Shown: positions 9,233 through 19,500 of the stretch, in pieces | Numbering within the stretch: position 1 is the stretch's first letter | Layout: each line of letters begins with the position of its first letter | Source: Promineifilum sp. | Lineage (GTDB): Bacteria > Chloroflexota > Anaerolineae > Promineifilales > Promineifilaceae | Reading direction: 5' to 3' | NCBI GenBank assembly: GCA_019454405.1 | Contig: JACFOH010000009.1 | Coordinates: 34,885-85,791 of the forward strand | Length of the DNA stretch: 50,907 nucleotides | The notes under the pieces: generated by a model | The model's database searches: none | What the model was told of the DNA's origin: nothing | What the model saw: only the letters and a program-made list of their open reading frames with translations | Program-made: the position numbers and the translations under genes

Positions 9233-9270
9233 GGCACAGGAACGCCATTTCTTGTCGGCGTTCCTGTGCC
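9233..9270. terminator. hairpin between convergent genes
   Basis: A perfect 14-bp inverted repeat, GGCACAGGAACGCC (9233-9246) with its complement at 9257-9270, around a 10-base loop. It sits between the end of the surface protein and the end of rocD. Neither side has a strong T run, so termination efficiency is uncertain. Confidence 0.6.
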
Positions 9271-9309
9271 CGGTGTTGATAATGCTTTACATGATCGGTT
9301 CGTAGAGGT

Positions 9310-10509
9310 TTATCGATGGCCGTTGCTGAAGATGGGCTCAATGCGCTCCATGGCCCAATCGATCTCGTCCTTACTGATGACCAGTGGTGGGGCAAAGCGG
9401 GCGACGGTGCCGTGAGTATCCTTGCAGAGGACACCGGCATCGCGCAAGGCGTCGCAGTAGGGTCGGGCTTCGACGGTTAGCTCTACGCCGATGAGCAACC
9501 CCTTGCCGCGAACTTCCTTGATGATATCGCTTTCGATGCGGCGGAGGCGGCCCATGAAATACTCGCCTAGCTCGCGAGAACGATCGAGTAGCTTTTCGTC
9601 GATGAGGACGTCGAGGGCTGCGCGGGCCACGGCCGACCCGAGCGGGTTACCGCCGAAAGTACTCCCGTGGTCGCCGGGACGAAACAGGCCCAGAATGGAG
9701 GCATCAGCCACGACGGCGGAGACGGGATAATATCCGCCACTGAGAGCCTTGCCCAGGGTGACGATGTCGGGCCGCACGCCATCATGATCGCTGCATAGGA
9801 GTGTTCCGGTGCGGCCGAGGCCGGTCTGAATCTCGTCGGCGATGAATAGAACGTTATTGGCAGCGCAGATCTCAGCGACGCGCTTCAGATAACCCGCAGG
9901 AGGGACGTTGACGCCGCCTTCGCCCTGGATAGGTTCGACGATGAAGGCAACCGTATTAGGGGTGATCGCCGCAGCCAGAGCGTCGGCATCGCCATAAGGT
10001 ACCAGCTTGAAGCCGGGGGTTAGGGGGCCAAAGTCCGCCTTATACTGTTCTTCGCTGCTAAAGCTGATGATCGTCGTCGTGCGGCCGGCGAAGTTACCTT
10101 CGCAAGCGATGATCTCGGCCTCGTTATCAGGCACGCCCTTAACCTGGTAACCCCACTTGCGAGCGATCTTGAGAGCCGTTTCAACGGCCTCAGCGCCGGT
10201 GTTCATAGGTACGGCCATCTCGTAACCCGTCAATTCGCATAATTGTTTGAGGAACGGGCCCATCTGATCATTGTAAAAAGCGCGCGAGGTGAGGGTGACA
10301 CGCTTCATTTGCTCGATGGCAGCCTGCATAATGCGAGGGTTACAATGGCCTTGATTGACGGCCGAATAGGCAGATAAGCAGTCGAGATAGCGCTTGCCAT
10401 CGACATCGTAGACCCATACTCCCTCCCCTCGCTCAATAACAACTTCGATAGGGTGATAAGTATGAGCCGCATATTGATCGTCAAGTTTCATGTAATCCTG
10501 GCTGTTCAT
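9310..10509 (-). CDS. rocD: ornithine aminotransferase (ornithine--oxo-acid transaminase)
   Basis: A 399-residue class III PLP aminotransferase that converts ornithine and 2-oxoglutarate to glutamate-5-semialdehyde and glutamate, linking arginine/ornithine breakdown to proline and glutamate. The sequence is close to RocD/OAT: YLDCLSAYSAVNQGH near residue 45, MNTGAEAVETALK for phosphate binding, VEPIQGEGGV, FIADEIQTGLGRTG with the PLP-contacting Asp, and the Schiff-base lysine in TLGKALSGGYYPVSA. Length is normal. AGGAGA precedes the ATG. The gene lies 72 bases downstream of a leader-type terminator and small ORF, so expression may be attenuated. No arginase or proline gene is adjacent. Confidence 0.93.
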   Translation of the reverse strand: MNSQDYMKLDDQYAAHTYHPIEVVIERGEGVWVYDVDGKRYLDCLSAYSAVNQGHCNPRIMQAAIEQMKRVTLTSRAFYNDQMGPFLKQLCELTGYEMAVPMNTGAEAVETALKIARKWGYQVKGVPDNEAEIIACEGNFAGRTTTIISFSSEEQYKADFGPLTPGFKLVPYGDADALAAAITPNTVAFIVEPIQGEGGVNVPPAGYLKRVAEICAANNVLFIADEIQTGLGRTGTLLCSDHDGVRPDIVTLGKALSGGYYPVSAVVADASILGLFRPGDHGSTFGGNPLGSAVARAALDVLIDEKLLDRSRELGEYFMGRLRRIESDIIKEVRGKGLLIGVELTVEARPYCDALRDAGVLCKDTHGTVARFAPPLVISKDEIDWAMERIEPIFSNGHR

Positions 10510-10581
10510 GTTTGCTCTCCTGGCTCGGTTGGTTCAGTGGGAACGCACCCGAATGAGATGATATCGGACTGTAGCTTTAAG

Positions 10582-10614
10582 AAAAAAAGCCTGATTCGCT
10601 AGAAATCAGGCTTT
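10582..10614 (-). terminator. rho-independent terminator in the rocD leader
   Basis: On the minus strand AAAGCCTGATT (10614-10604) pairs over 11 bp with AATCAGGCTTT (10596-10586) around a short loop and continues into a run of T ending at 10582. It sits between the rocD promoter and the rocD start. The TGA stop of the small leader ORF lies inside the 5' arm. Confidence 0.85.
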
Positions 10615-10674
10615 GCTCGGACCTACGAAATAACGCAGGAAGGTCGTCTTGTATAGCGTCGGTGCATCTTCCAT
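10606..10674 (-). CDS. 22-codon leaderless leader ORF upstream of rocD
   Basis: The ATG at 10674 opens a 22-codon frame beginning MEDAPTLYK and ending YFVGPSKA, with its TGA at 10608-10606 inside the 5' arm of the terminator. There is no room for a ribosome binding site, because the TATAAT of the only good promoter ends 7 bases before the ATG. The transcript therefore probably begins at or within two bases of the start codon. A second weak hairpin (CCTGCG/CGTAGG, 10639-10622) lies within the coding part. A ribosome that reaches the stop would cover the terminator arm, giving a translation-dependent switch for rocD. I do not recognise the peptide. It could instead be an independent small protein with its own terminator. 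No arginine or ornithine-related codon run is visible. Confidence 0.55.
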   Translation of the reverse strand: MEDAPTLYKTTFLRYFVGPSKA

Positions 10675-10681
10675 TAGCCAC

Positions 10682-10711
10682 ATTATACATGATGGATGCG
10701 GGTTCTGTCGA
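10682..10711 (-). promoter_or_regulatory. sigma-70 type promoter of the rocD leader
   Basis: TCGACA (10711-10706), an 18-base spacer and a perfect TATAAT (10687-10682) on the minus strand. It lies downstream of the uppP stop, so rocD has its own transcription start, close to base 10675. Confidence 0.75.
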
Positions 10712-10749
10712 TAGAGACCTACACGTGATTGTCTAGTTGATACGCCAGA

Positions 10750-11553
10750 TTACATCGCAAATATCAAGTATAGGAGACCAACGACAGCGCAATAGGCGGC
10801 AAAGAGATACAGGCTGTGGCTTCGTAACCAATTGAGCAAGAAGGCGATGCACAGGTATCCGGTCACGGCTGCCGCTACGAACGCCGCCAGGTAGTGGCCT
10901 ATGGGCAATGTGCCGTTGGCTGAGAAGATATCGAGGATCGATAGGAGGCCCGCCCCCGCGATAGCCGGTAACCCTACCAGGAAGCTGAACCGTGCGGCCG
11001 AAGGCCGGTCTAGTCCTCGCCACAACCCTGCGGTGATAGTCGTGCCGCTACGTGAGATACCCGGCAGTAGCGCCAGGACCTGCATCGTGCCTATGATCAG
11101 TGTATCGACGGCCGTTAATTTGCTGATGGGTTTTGTACCGCGCAAGAGTCGCTCGCCAATGACGAGTATTGCGGCGGTGACGAGCAATCCCGCTGCCGCC
11201 GCGACCGGCGATTCAAATTGACGTTCAAGAAAATCTTTCAGCGCCAGACCGAAAATACCTGCTGGAATAGAGCCTAGTAGCATGAACCAGCCCAGTCGTG
11301 AATTATCATCGCTTAAAGGGTCCCGCCGGATAATGCCGGTCAGCCACGCGCGCCCGATAGCTATTAGGTCGCGCAAAAAGTATCCGATGACGGCCAGCAA
11401 CGTGCCTGCATGTACTAGTCCGATCATCACTAAATCGGGCTGGGCTAGATTGAAGATGGCAGGTAACAGCACCAAATGGCCGCTGCTGGAAATGGGGAGG
11501 AACTCTGTCGCTCCCTGAATAATACCGAGTAGGATCGCTTCTAATAAACTCAT
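10750..11553 (-). CDS. uppP: undecaprenyl-diphosphatase
   Basis: A 267-residue integral membrane enzyme that dephosphorylates undecaprenyl pyrophosphate so the lipid carrier can be reused for peptidoglycan and other wall polymers. Both family signatures are present: EFLPISSSGHL near residue 18, with the catalytic Glu and Ser-rich loop, and LPGISRSGTT near 165. Seven or eight hydrophobic segments and the length are typical of the BacA/UppP family. It is transcribed in the same direction as tgt and rocD but separated from both by gaps with their own promoter signals. High-level expression of this family is known to give bacitracin resistance; nothing here suggests that special role. Confidence 0.93.
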   Translation of the reverse strand: MSLLEAILLGIIQGATEFLPISSSGHLVLLPAIFNLAQPDLVMIGLVHAGTLLAVIGYFLRDLIAIGRAWLTGIIRRDPLSDDNSRLGWFMLLGSIPAGIFGLALKDFLERQFESPVAAAAGLLVTAAILVIGERLLRGTKPISKLTAVDTLIIGTMQVLALLPGISRSGTTITAGLWRGLDRPSAARFSFLVGLPAIAGAGLLSILDIFSANGTLPIGHYLAAFVAAAVTGYLCIAFLLNWLRSHSLYLFAAYCAVVGLLYLIFAM

Positions 11554-11568
11554 ATTTCAGGTGGACAG

Positions 11569-11582
11569 GACAACCGGTTGTC
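11569..11582. promoter_or_regulatory. 14-bp perfect palindrome upstream of uppP
   Basis: GACAACCGGTTGTC reads identically on both strands and lies 15 bases upstream of the uppP start codon. It could be an operator or a small hairpin in the 5' leader. A single occurrence and no recognised binding family keep confidence low. Confidence 0.35.
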
Positions 11583-11622
11583 TTCGGCCGAGTATCCTAT
11601 GATAGACTACTTTATGCTACGC

Positions 11623-12819
<1,197 letters not shown>

Positions 12820-13914
12820 TCAATCGGTGATATTTGTCGATCCTTGGTCCCTGCCACCCTCCAGGAATTGATGCAGTAAATCGCACGCCGATCGCACTGC
12901 GTCGGGCCGGATAGTGTATCGCTTTCCCTCCGCGACCAGCGTGACGATAACCAGCCGCGCCAATCGAAGCGCATCCAGATGGTGAATAACCGTGGGTGAA
13001 CGAAGCCGTAACTTTCGCGCCAACTCGGCCGGCGTTTGCGCCTCCTCGCTCAGATAGCGCAAGATTCGCAGTCTGGTTGGATCAGCCAGCGCCTTCAACC
13101 CTTGATAAAGTGCGTCAGGGACGACATCCCCAGGGATAAGTGATTCATTCTCCGGCCGCGCTCCGAACATAAATAACAAGTTGTCAGGCTCAAACTCGGC
13201 CATGATCGCCAACGGCGTTCCCCAATAGGATGGGGCCAGGATTAGTTTCTTATGCTCCCAATCTTTAGCTACTCGCACGCCCTGGGATAGATCCTCCAAC
13301 AGTGTCTCCCATCGCTCGTGTTTTTCAACCAATTCCTTGGCCTGGGCCAGCCCGGCTTCTAAGGCTGGGCGAATGCGAGCCTCCTCTTCAATGAAGAAAA
13401 CTTCGTAGTAAGACTCATAGGCCGATAGTAGCGTCTCGGCCGTGGCGTCGGGGTCGCTCCACAATTCGAGGAAACTGGCCGCCTCCTTGCGGATAGTTGC
13501 CGTGGGGTGATTCTTCCAGCGGCCTTTGGCCATTTCGGTCGCCAGCATTTTCTGGTCCTTCTCTTCCCAGAAACCACGTCGAGCTACGTCTCGCCACACT
13601 GCTTCAATCGGCTCAGCCACGTTCGGCACCAGAGCCATCAATCTATCTTCGCTGGATAGAGAGCGTAGTGTGTCGAGCGCTGTTGATACATCTTTCGGTG
13701 CAGGTAATTTATATACCCAGGGCAACGGCCAGACCAACGCGGTCACACGTTGCAGGAGTTCGCGCTCTTGTACCGGCAAGCGTGAGCGTACGCCTGCCGC
13801 CCACGCGCCGCGCAACCCCAATAACTCTGGTTCGTGTAGGGCTCGTAAGCTAATGAAGAAGTCGTAGGCTGTGCCGATATCCCACTCGATTATTTTATCG
13901 GCCAAAAGCTCCAT
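12820..13914 (-). CDS. ArsR-like winged-helix transcriptional regulator with a large N-terminal domain
   Basis: A 364-residue protein. The last 95 residues form an ArsR/MarR-type winged helix (LKALADPTRLRILRYLSEE, TPAELARKLRLRSPTVIHHLDAL, then the wing VAEGKRYTIRP). The first 260 residues are an acidic helical domain, opening MELLADKIIEWDIGTAYDFFISL, of the kind fused to this HTH in Firmicutes, Actinobacteria and Chloroflexota regulators; its ligand is unknown. No arsenic-type Cys metal site is visible. The start has AGGAG upstream. The gene is divergent from the kinase-fold gene at 14275, and a perfect 22-base inverted repeat in the gap is a natural operator candidate for it. Confidence 0.8.
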   Translation of the reverse strand: MELLADKIIEWDIGTAYDFFISLRALHEPELLGLRGAWAAGVRSRLPVQERELLQRVTALVWPLPWVYKLPAPKDVSTALDTLRSLSSEDRLMALVPNVAEPIEAVWRDVARRGFWEEKDQKMLATEMAKGRWKNHPTATIRKEAASFLELWSDPDATAETLLSAYESYYEVFFIEEEARIRPALEAGLAQAKELVEKHERWETLLEDLSQGVRVAKDWEHKKLILAPSYWGTPLAIMAEFEPDNLLFMFGARPENESLIPGDVVPDALYQGLKALADPTRLRILRYLSEEAQTPAELARKLRLRSPTVIHHLDALRLARLVIVTLVAEGKRYTIRPDAVRSACDLLHQFLEGGRDQGSTNITD

Positions 13915-14274
13915 ATCTTTTCGTCGCTCCTAATATACAGGTTCTACCCTCGACGCCGCTGGCGTGATATTGAAGTCCGGCAAAATATTGTCGACATATC
14001 GTGCTGTTGGGATTGAATCGCTGATCAACTTGATCCCTACACCCAAGATATTGCTTAATATACCATTATACTCATTCCTGTGCCCGGATTAGTACTTACC
14101 AGGTTGTCTATCAGGTGAGGTATGAATTACTTGGCTCATTCAAGAAGGCAATTATTCTTTGCCAAGTATTTGCCTGTTATATTAGATAATGATCTAATAT
14201 GGTCACAGTGTCAATAAGCTAGAGTAATTCATCCCTTGCCCGGCATTCCATTACTTACTACAATCCCGCCGCAA
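13915..14274. other. divergent intergenic region, AT-rich regulatory stretch
   Basis: About 360 bases between two divergent genes, without a convincing gene. It holds the palindrome at 14179-14200, and a second inverted repeat TACTTGGC (14128-14135) / GCCAAGTA (14161-14168) separated by 25 bases. A possible plus-strand promoter pairs TTGCCA (14159-14164) with TAGATA (14183-14188), which overlaps the palindrome. Confidence 0.5.
14179..14200. promoter_or_regulatory. perfect inverted repeat, likely operator of the divergent ArsR-like regulator
   Basis: ATATTAGAT, a 4-base AATG spacer and ATCTAATAT form 9-bp perfect arms. AT-rich hyphenated palindromes of this size are typical sites for dimeric ArsR-family winged-helix proteins. 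Its place over a possible -10 region between the regulator gene and the divergent gene fits autoregulation plus control of the neighbour. Binding is inferred. Confidence 0.6.
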
Positions 14275-15567
14275 ATGGAACCGCTGCCTGTTGATATCTT
14301 CCAACTGCAACGTCGTGATCCCGCAGCATGGACTGCGCTGCTCTCCCGCTTGCCTGAAACCGATGATGTCATCGTTACTGCTGTCGCGGCCGAGCCGTTG
14401 CATAATTTCAGTTTCATTCCCCCTGGACGGGTAATCGCCGACCCCGCCCATAATATTCGTCGTTACGTCTTGACGCTGGCCGACACTTCGGACCCCATCA
14501 GTTTCATCGCCAAGCAGACCAACGCCGCCGAAGCGATGGTTTATGAACTGTACGGTCGACCCCCGGCCACAGCTATGCCCACTTGTCATTACGTTCATCA
14601 TGACGGTGACGATAGTTACGTTATTCTCGACGACGTGCCCGATCACTTTCCTCCCGCCGTCTGGACGCCTCGTCAACTCGATGAAGTTGTCGCTACTTTG
14701 GCGCGTTTCCATGCTGCTCATTGGGGGCGTGATAGTCGCCGATCCGTGGATTGGGCGGCGACTGAGCCGGATTTTCCGCACTTTCACGATCGCTATGATG
14801 ACGAACTTCCTCCGCGTATGTCGGAGAGAGTTTCAAGATTCGGTTCCTTTCCCGGCCGTGAATACTTATCCGACCACGCCTTGCGAGCCGCCGGCCGCCT
14901 GGCCCCGCTCTTTGTTCAGGCTGCGGCTGGCCTGGCCGTCATGCGCAAACTCAACGGCTGGCCCGGCGTACTGGACGAAAGTCAGATGGCCGCCGTCGCC
15001 GACCTGCTTGACGATCCCGTGCCGATGCTCAGCCCGCTACTCAGCCTGCCAATCACGTTGCTTCATGGCGCGCCCCATCCCTGCCATTGGCGGCTGACCT
15101 TGTTTGACGAACAATTTCTTATTGACTGGAGTGAGGTTCAGGAAGGCCCCGGCATTCTGGATTTGATGGCCCTGATCGAGGGTTACCCGCTAACCTACAA
15201 GCGGCCAATTGAGGATGTTAACGCCATTGGCGATCCATATCTGTGCTTGCGTCCTTTCCCTGCGGTACTCGAGGAAACCATCGTCGATACTTACCTGCTC
15301 ACTTTGACTGCTGAGTTGGGTGGTCGGATTGGCGCTCGGGCTTTCCGCGATGCATTACCGGCTGCTCGTTGCCTCCATGTTGTTCTCACATGGTTCCCCT
15401 TCTACGCCACTTGGGCCACTGACTTGCCTGACCCTTACTTCTGGCAGCACGTCAACCGGCTGAGCGATACCGAACTTGGTCGTTATCGCGATGCTCCCAC
15501 CGTGGGCATGCGCCACTATTTGGCCGGGGTCTTTGAACGTTTCTTGCGCGCCTACCGTAACCTTTAG
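14275..15567 (+). CDS. APH/choline-kinase-fold protein lacking the catalytic aspartate
   Basis: About 430 residues, read from the ATG at 14275; an in-frame TTG at 14236 is an alternative, and neither has a clear ribosome binding site. Kinase-fold marks include FIAKQTNAAEAMVYEL (nucleotide-binding Lys and Glu helix), YVILDDV at the hinge, and a helix LARFHAAHWG. The Brenner motif, normally HGDxHxxN, reads LLHGAPHPCHW near residue 266, so the catalytic Asp is Ala and the metal-binding Asn is His. The later FLIDWSEVQEGPGILDLM keeps the DFG-equivalent Asp. It is probably a pseudokinase or an enzyme with an unusual mechanism. It is divergent from the ArsR-like gene. Confidence 0.65.
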   Translation: MEPLPVDIFQLQRRDPAAWTALLSRLPETDDVIVTAVAAEPLHNFSFIPPGRVIADPAHNIRRYVLTLADTSDPISFIAKQTNAAEAMVYELYGRPPATAMPTCHYVHHDGDDSYVILDDVPDHFPPAVWTPRQLDEVVATLARFHAAHWGRDSRRSVDWAATEPDFPHFHDRYDDELPPRMSERVSRFGSFPGREYLSDHALRAAGRLAPLFVQAAAGLAVMRKLNGWPGVLDESQMAAVADLLDDPVPMLSPLLSLPITLLHGAPHPCHWRLTLFDEQFLIDWSEVQEGPGILDLMALIEGYPLTYKRPIEDVNAIGDPYLCLRPFPAVLEETIVDTYLLTLTAELGGRIGARAFRDALPAARCLHVVLTWFPFYATWATDLPDPYFWQHVNRLSDTELGRYRDAPTVGMRHYLAGVFERFLRAYRNL

Positions 15568-15612
15568 CGAAATTACAACCTATTACATATCCACGCGTAT
15601 AAAGTAATAGAA

Positions 15613-16113
15613 ATGGAGAACGTTGCATATTCGATCGGCGTGGCATTGGTCATTATTGCTTTCATCATAGGCCTTTTCGGCACGTTCTTGCCCATCCTCC
15701 CCGGCGTCATGATTATATGGTTCGCGTCGCTTTTCTATGCCTGGGTTCTGGTGGGCTTTAGCCACTTCTCGCCGTGGATATTCGTTCTTATCACCTTCAT
15801 CGCCGTTGTTGCCGGCACGTCCGATATTTGGCTATCTGCCCTTGGGGCCAAAACCACTGGCGCGTCATGGCGCACGCTCCTTGTCGGTCTCATTGGAGCT
15901 ATCGCCGGCACGTTCCTTATTCCGATTCCCCTTGTTGGGACGATCGCAGGTTACGCGGCCGGGCTTATCCTGGCTGAATACGTGCGTCTCAACGAGTGGC
16001 GCCCTGCGGTCAAAGCCGCGTTTGGGGGCGTTGTGGGCTGGGGCGTTAGTTCGGCCGTTGAATTGGCTGGTGGTGTGTTGATCATCCTTCTGACCGCTAC
16101 GCAGGCCCCCTAA
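15613..16113 (+). CDS. DUF456 family small membrane protein
   Basis: A 166-residue protein with about five hydrophobic segments. The N-terminal GLFGTFLPILPGVMIIW and the glycine-rich GLIGAIAGTFLIPIPLVG loop match the DUF456 family, whose function is unknown. It begins 45 bases after the kinase-fold gene and is followed 15 bases later by another small membrane protein in the same direction, suggesting one transcript. There is no clear ribosome binding site; a TATAAA ends 9 bases before the ATG, so a short leader or leaderless start is possible. Confidence 0.8.
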   Translation: MENVAYSIGVALVIIAFIIGLFGTFLPILPGVMIIWFASLFYAWVLVGFSHFSPWIFVLITFIAVVAGTSDIWLSALGAKTTGASWRTLLVGLIGAIAGTFLIPIPLVGTIAGYAAGLILAEYVRLNEWRPAVKAAFGGVVGWGVSSAVELAGGVLIILLTATQAP

Positions 16114-16128
16114 CAAGAGTTATTAACT

Positions 16129-16527
16129 GTGATAGAAGAACTTCTACAGAACTTTGTTCTGGCGTTGCTCAGTGTGATGACTGTGGCGCTCATCGCGGCC
16201 GTCATCCTGTTGGTCATTATCATCGTACAAGTGCGGCGTATCCACGTGCCTCCCGACGCCGGATTCGCCGAGACGTTATTGTATACGCCCTTCCTGGTCG
16301 TGCTCTTCCTGGATGTTCTCGACCTGGCGCTTGACTTTCTTTCCGCCCCCATCGCCTGGGTCGTTCTTGATCGCTTGGGTTTGAAAGGATTGCGTGGCGT
16401 CGCTGTCGTCGAATCGCTCATCCCTTTTACCCAAGGCATACCGGCCATGACTTTGGCGTGGGTCGGTGTCCGCGTGTTGGGCAAGGAATGGGTTATGGAG
16501 CGCAAATATAAATATTACGCGGAATAA
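16129..16527 (+). CDS. small membrane protein of unknown function
   Basis: 132 residues from a GTG start. The first 35 residues are one long hydrophobic helix (LALLSVMTVALIAAVILLV), then a polar turn VRRIHVPPDAGFAETLL and two further hydrophobic stretches up to residue 100. The end is basic (GKEWVMERKYKYY). I do not recognise a family. It sits 15 bases downstream of the DUF456 gene, so the two are probably cotranscribed. Its 3' end overlaps the convergent histidine kinase gene by 13 bases. Confidence 0.6.
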   Translation: MIEELLQNFVLALLSVMTVALIAAVILLVIIIVQVRRIHVPPDAGFAETLLYTPFLVVLFLDVLDLALDFLSAPIAWVVLDRLGLKGLRGVAVVESLIPFTQGIPAMTLAWVGVRVLGKEWVMERKYKYYAE

Positions 16528-19500
16528 ACCTTGCGTGGGATGGCCAGGTTAAACGTACTTCCCTCCCCCGGCGAACTTTCGAACCATACGCGACCGCCGT
16601 GCAAGTCGGCAACTGACTTCACGATGGCCAGCCCCAGCCCCGACCCCTTGGTTTTATCGGTCGTCGATATCTGACCGCGATAAAACTTTTCGAACAGGTG
16701 CGACTGATCGGCTACGCTGATGCCTGGGCCACGATCATGGACGCTGATAACGATCTCCATGCCCTTCGCTTCGGCCCGTAATGTCAACGGACCGCTATCG
16801 GGTGCGTATTTCATGGCATTCGTCACCAGGTTGATGATCGCTCGCCGCAGAAGGTTTGGGTCGGCCAACGTCAACGGCATTTCATCCGCCTCCACGACCA
16901 AATGTAACCCGCGCTCTCTGGCCGGCATAGCGTACTCCTGCGCCACTTCGGTCAGCAGTTCGTCGATCCGTATCCGGTCGAATTGCAGATTCAGTCCCGC
17001 CTCGATCCGGGCCAGATCGAGCAAATCGTTCACCAAGCGTTTCATTCGTTCAATGCCGCCCAATATCTTCTCGGTATATTCTCGCTCCGTTTCAGGGTCG
17101 TCTATCATGGGTAGCAGCGAAGCGTAGTTGTGCATGATGGTTAACGGGCTGAGCAGATCGTGGGAAATCCCGGCTACAAAGTCCGACTTCAGACGGTCCA
17201 GGTTCTTCAGATCGGTCACATCTTGTAGTACGGCTACGCGACCGATCATCTGCCCGTCACTGTTGAAGACGGTCGAAATACCGGCCAGATACGATCGCCC
17301 GTTTACTTCCACCTCTAATTTGCCGTCGGCCGGCTCGCCTGTGGCGGATGACATGCCTAAGCTCATACGGCGCGCCAATGCTCCGCCTATATCCAACCCG
17401 GCCAATACATCCACCACAGGACGTCCTGTGATGTCCTTTGAGCGTAGTCCGAATGCGCGTTCCATTGCCGGGTTGAACAATAACACGCGATCGGTCTGAT
17501 CGGTCACGATGACGCCGTTGGTTGTGCTAGCCAGGATCGCGGCCAATCGTCGCCGGCCACCCTCGGCAGCTACAAATAAGTGCGCGTTTTGTACGAGCAC
17601 CGTCGCTTGTCCAGCCAAGGTTCTCAATAAATTGCGTTCGTCACGATCGAAGTAGTGGGATTGTCGATAGACCAGGTAGAGTACACCTTGGAACTCGCCT
17701 GCGGGTTTCAACGGCAATGCGAAAAGCGCCGCCCCCGGCGGATTATCTATCCCTAGTCCCGATTCGATCTCAGCGGCCGAGCCATACGCCAGCTCATCGG
17801 CCGACCGCAAGGCCAGCAGTATCGCTCGATCCAGCACGGCCATGCTATCGGCCGCCGGACCCTCGGCGAAACTCAGCGGTGCGGGTGCATTGGGATTGCG
17901 CACGATGGCGCGCGCGCCGGCCGCTCCCGTACCCCGTAGCACGCCTTGTAGCACGGCCGCCATGCCTTCTTCAATATGGATCGTTCCCGCGACATCATTG
18001 CTAACACTCAGCAACAATGATAGCTCGTCGAGCCGTTGTCTCAGGGCGCGTTGCATTTGAGAGAAGGCCAAGCTTAATTGCCCAATCTCGTCCTCTCTGT
18101 CCGAACGTACGGAACGTTCCAGCCCACCGCCATCGGCTATGGCTCGCGACGCCCGGCTCATCTCGGCGATGGGCCGCGTGATGTTCTGGCCCAGTGTTGC
18201 CACAAGCGCGTAGAACAGAGCGCTGATCGCCAATAATAATCCGGCCAGCGGTCCGATGATGCTCAACGTGCGACGCAAGATCGTCGCCTTCGGAGTTACG
18301 GCGACCACTTTCCAACCACTTTCCGGCGCGAGCGCCTGGTAAACCAGTTGTCTCGCGCCAGTGGCCGGATCGATTCTTTTATATACATTCTGCCCAGTTA
18401 CCGCGCTCAATGAACGATCGAGTTGAGATGTTGTGGGCGACACCCAGGCGTCTGATCGCATTTCACGGGTGGCCATTACCACCTGTGAGTATTCATCCAC
18501 GATCAATCCTTGGCTGAATTCATCTATGACTGATAGCCCAGCTATGGCCTTCTCTAGTCCCTCCGGGGCGATGGATGCTAATAGTACGGAGCGCTCGCCG
18601 CTTTTGTCTTCGTATGGTATTGCCAAACTGACAATTGGCCCATCGGCGCCCTCTTCGACTAGCCAACGGGGCGCGGCTCGCCTCTGGGCGTCATTCACGG
18701 CCATCATCTCCGCTGCGCTCAGGGTGGCTTGCGTCTCTTGTTGTCCCGAGCTGGTCTGGGCGGAAACCATTGTTCCCGTACTGTCGATTAACCGGACAGC
18801 ATCGAATTGAGGCGTCGCTTGCATCCGACCTAGTATGGCTGACTTAGCTACCGGATCCCCGGTCGCTAATTGCGGCTCTCTACCGAATTGAGCCAGCGTA
18901 GTTGTTAACCCGCCTTGCAGGGCGTTCAGCTGTTGAGCCGTAGCGTCCACGCTATCGACCATCTGCTGAGTCACCGCTCGCTCAGTTGAACGCGCCGAGA
19001 AGAAGAATGCCGTTAATGCGCTTAATAGAACAACGGCAATAGCGAAAGACAGGAACGCCGTTACTATCTGGCGTTGTAGGCTCCGAGCCAAGGGAGACGG
19101 CACAACGCCGCGATTCGGCCGCCACTGGGGCACAGTCCATAGCGCGGCCGTTGCGATTGCTCCGCCGACCAGCCCCTCGATCAACAACGGTAGCGTGCTC
19201 CATGATCCAACGAATAGAGCCAAATCGAGCGCCCCGAAGACACCTGCCTGGGGTAGGGCACGCACCATCACCGCTACTCCGATTCCCGCGACTACGAGCA
19301 GTCGTCCCAGACTCCCGGCTACGACTGGTTGCCGTAACGCCTTAAAGATGAATCCGGCGTAATTTTGCCGTAGAAGAGAGGCCGATGTACCTGCTGCAAG
19401 AGCTATGATGAAGATGTCTGCCGGTTCGCCCGTCTGGGCCAATGTTCGCCCGGCGCCCGCAAACAGCCCGACAATAATGGATGCGGGCGTGTTGAGTACA

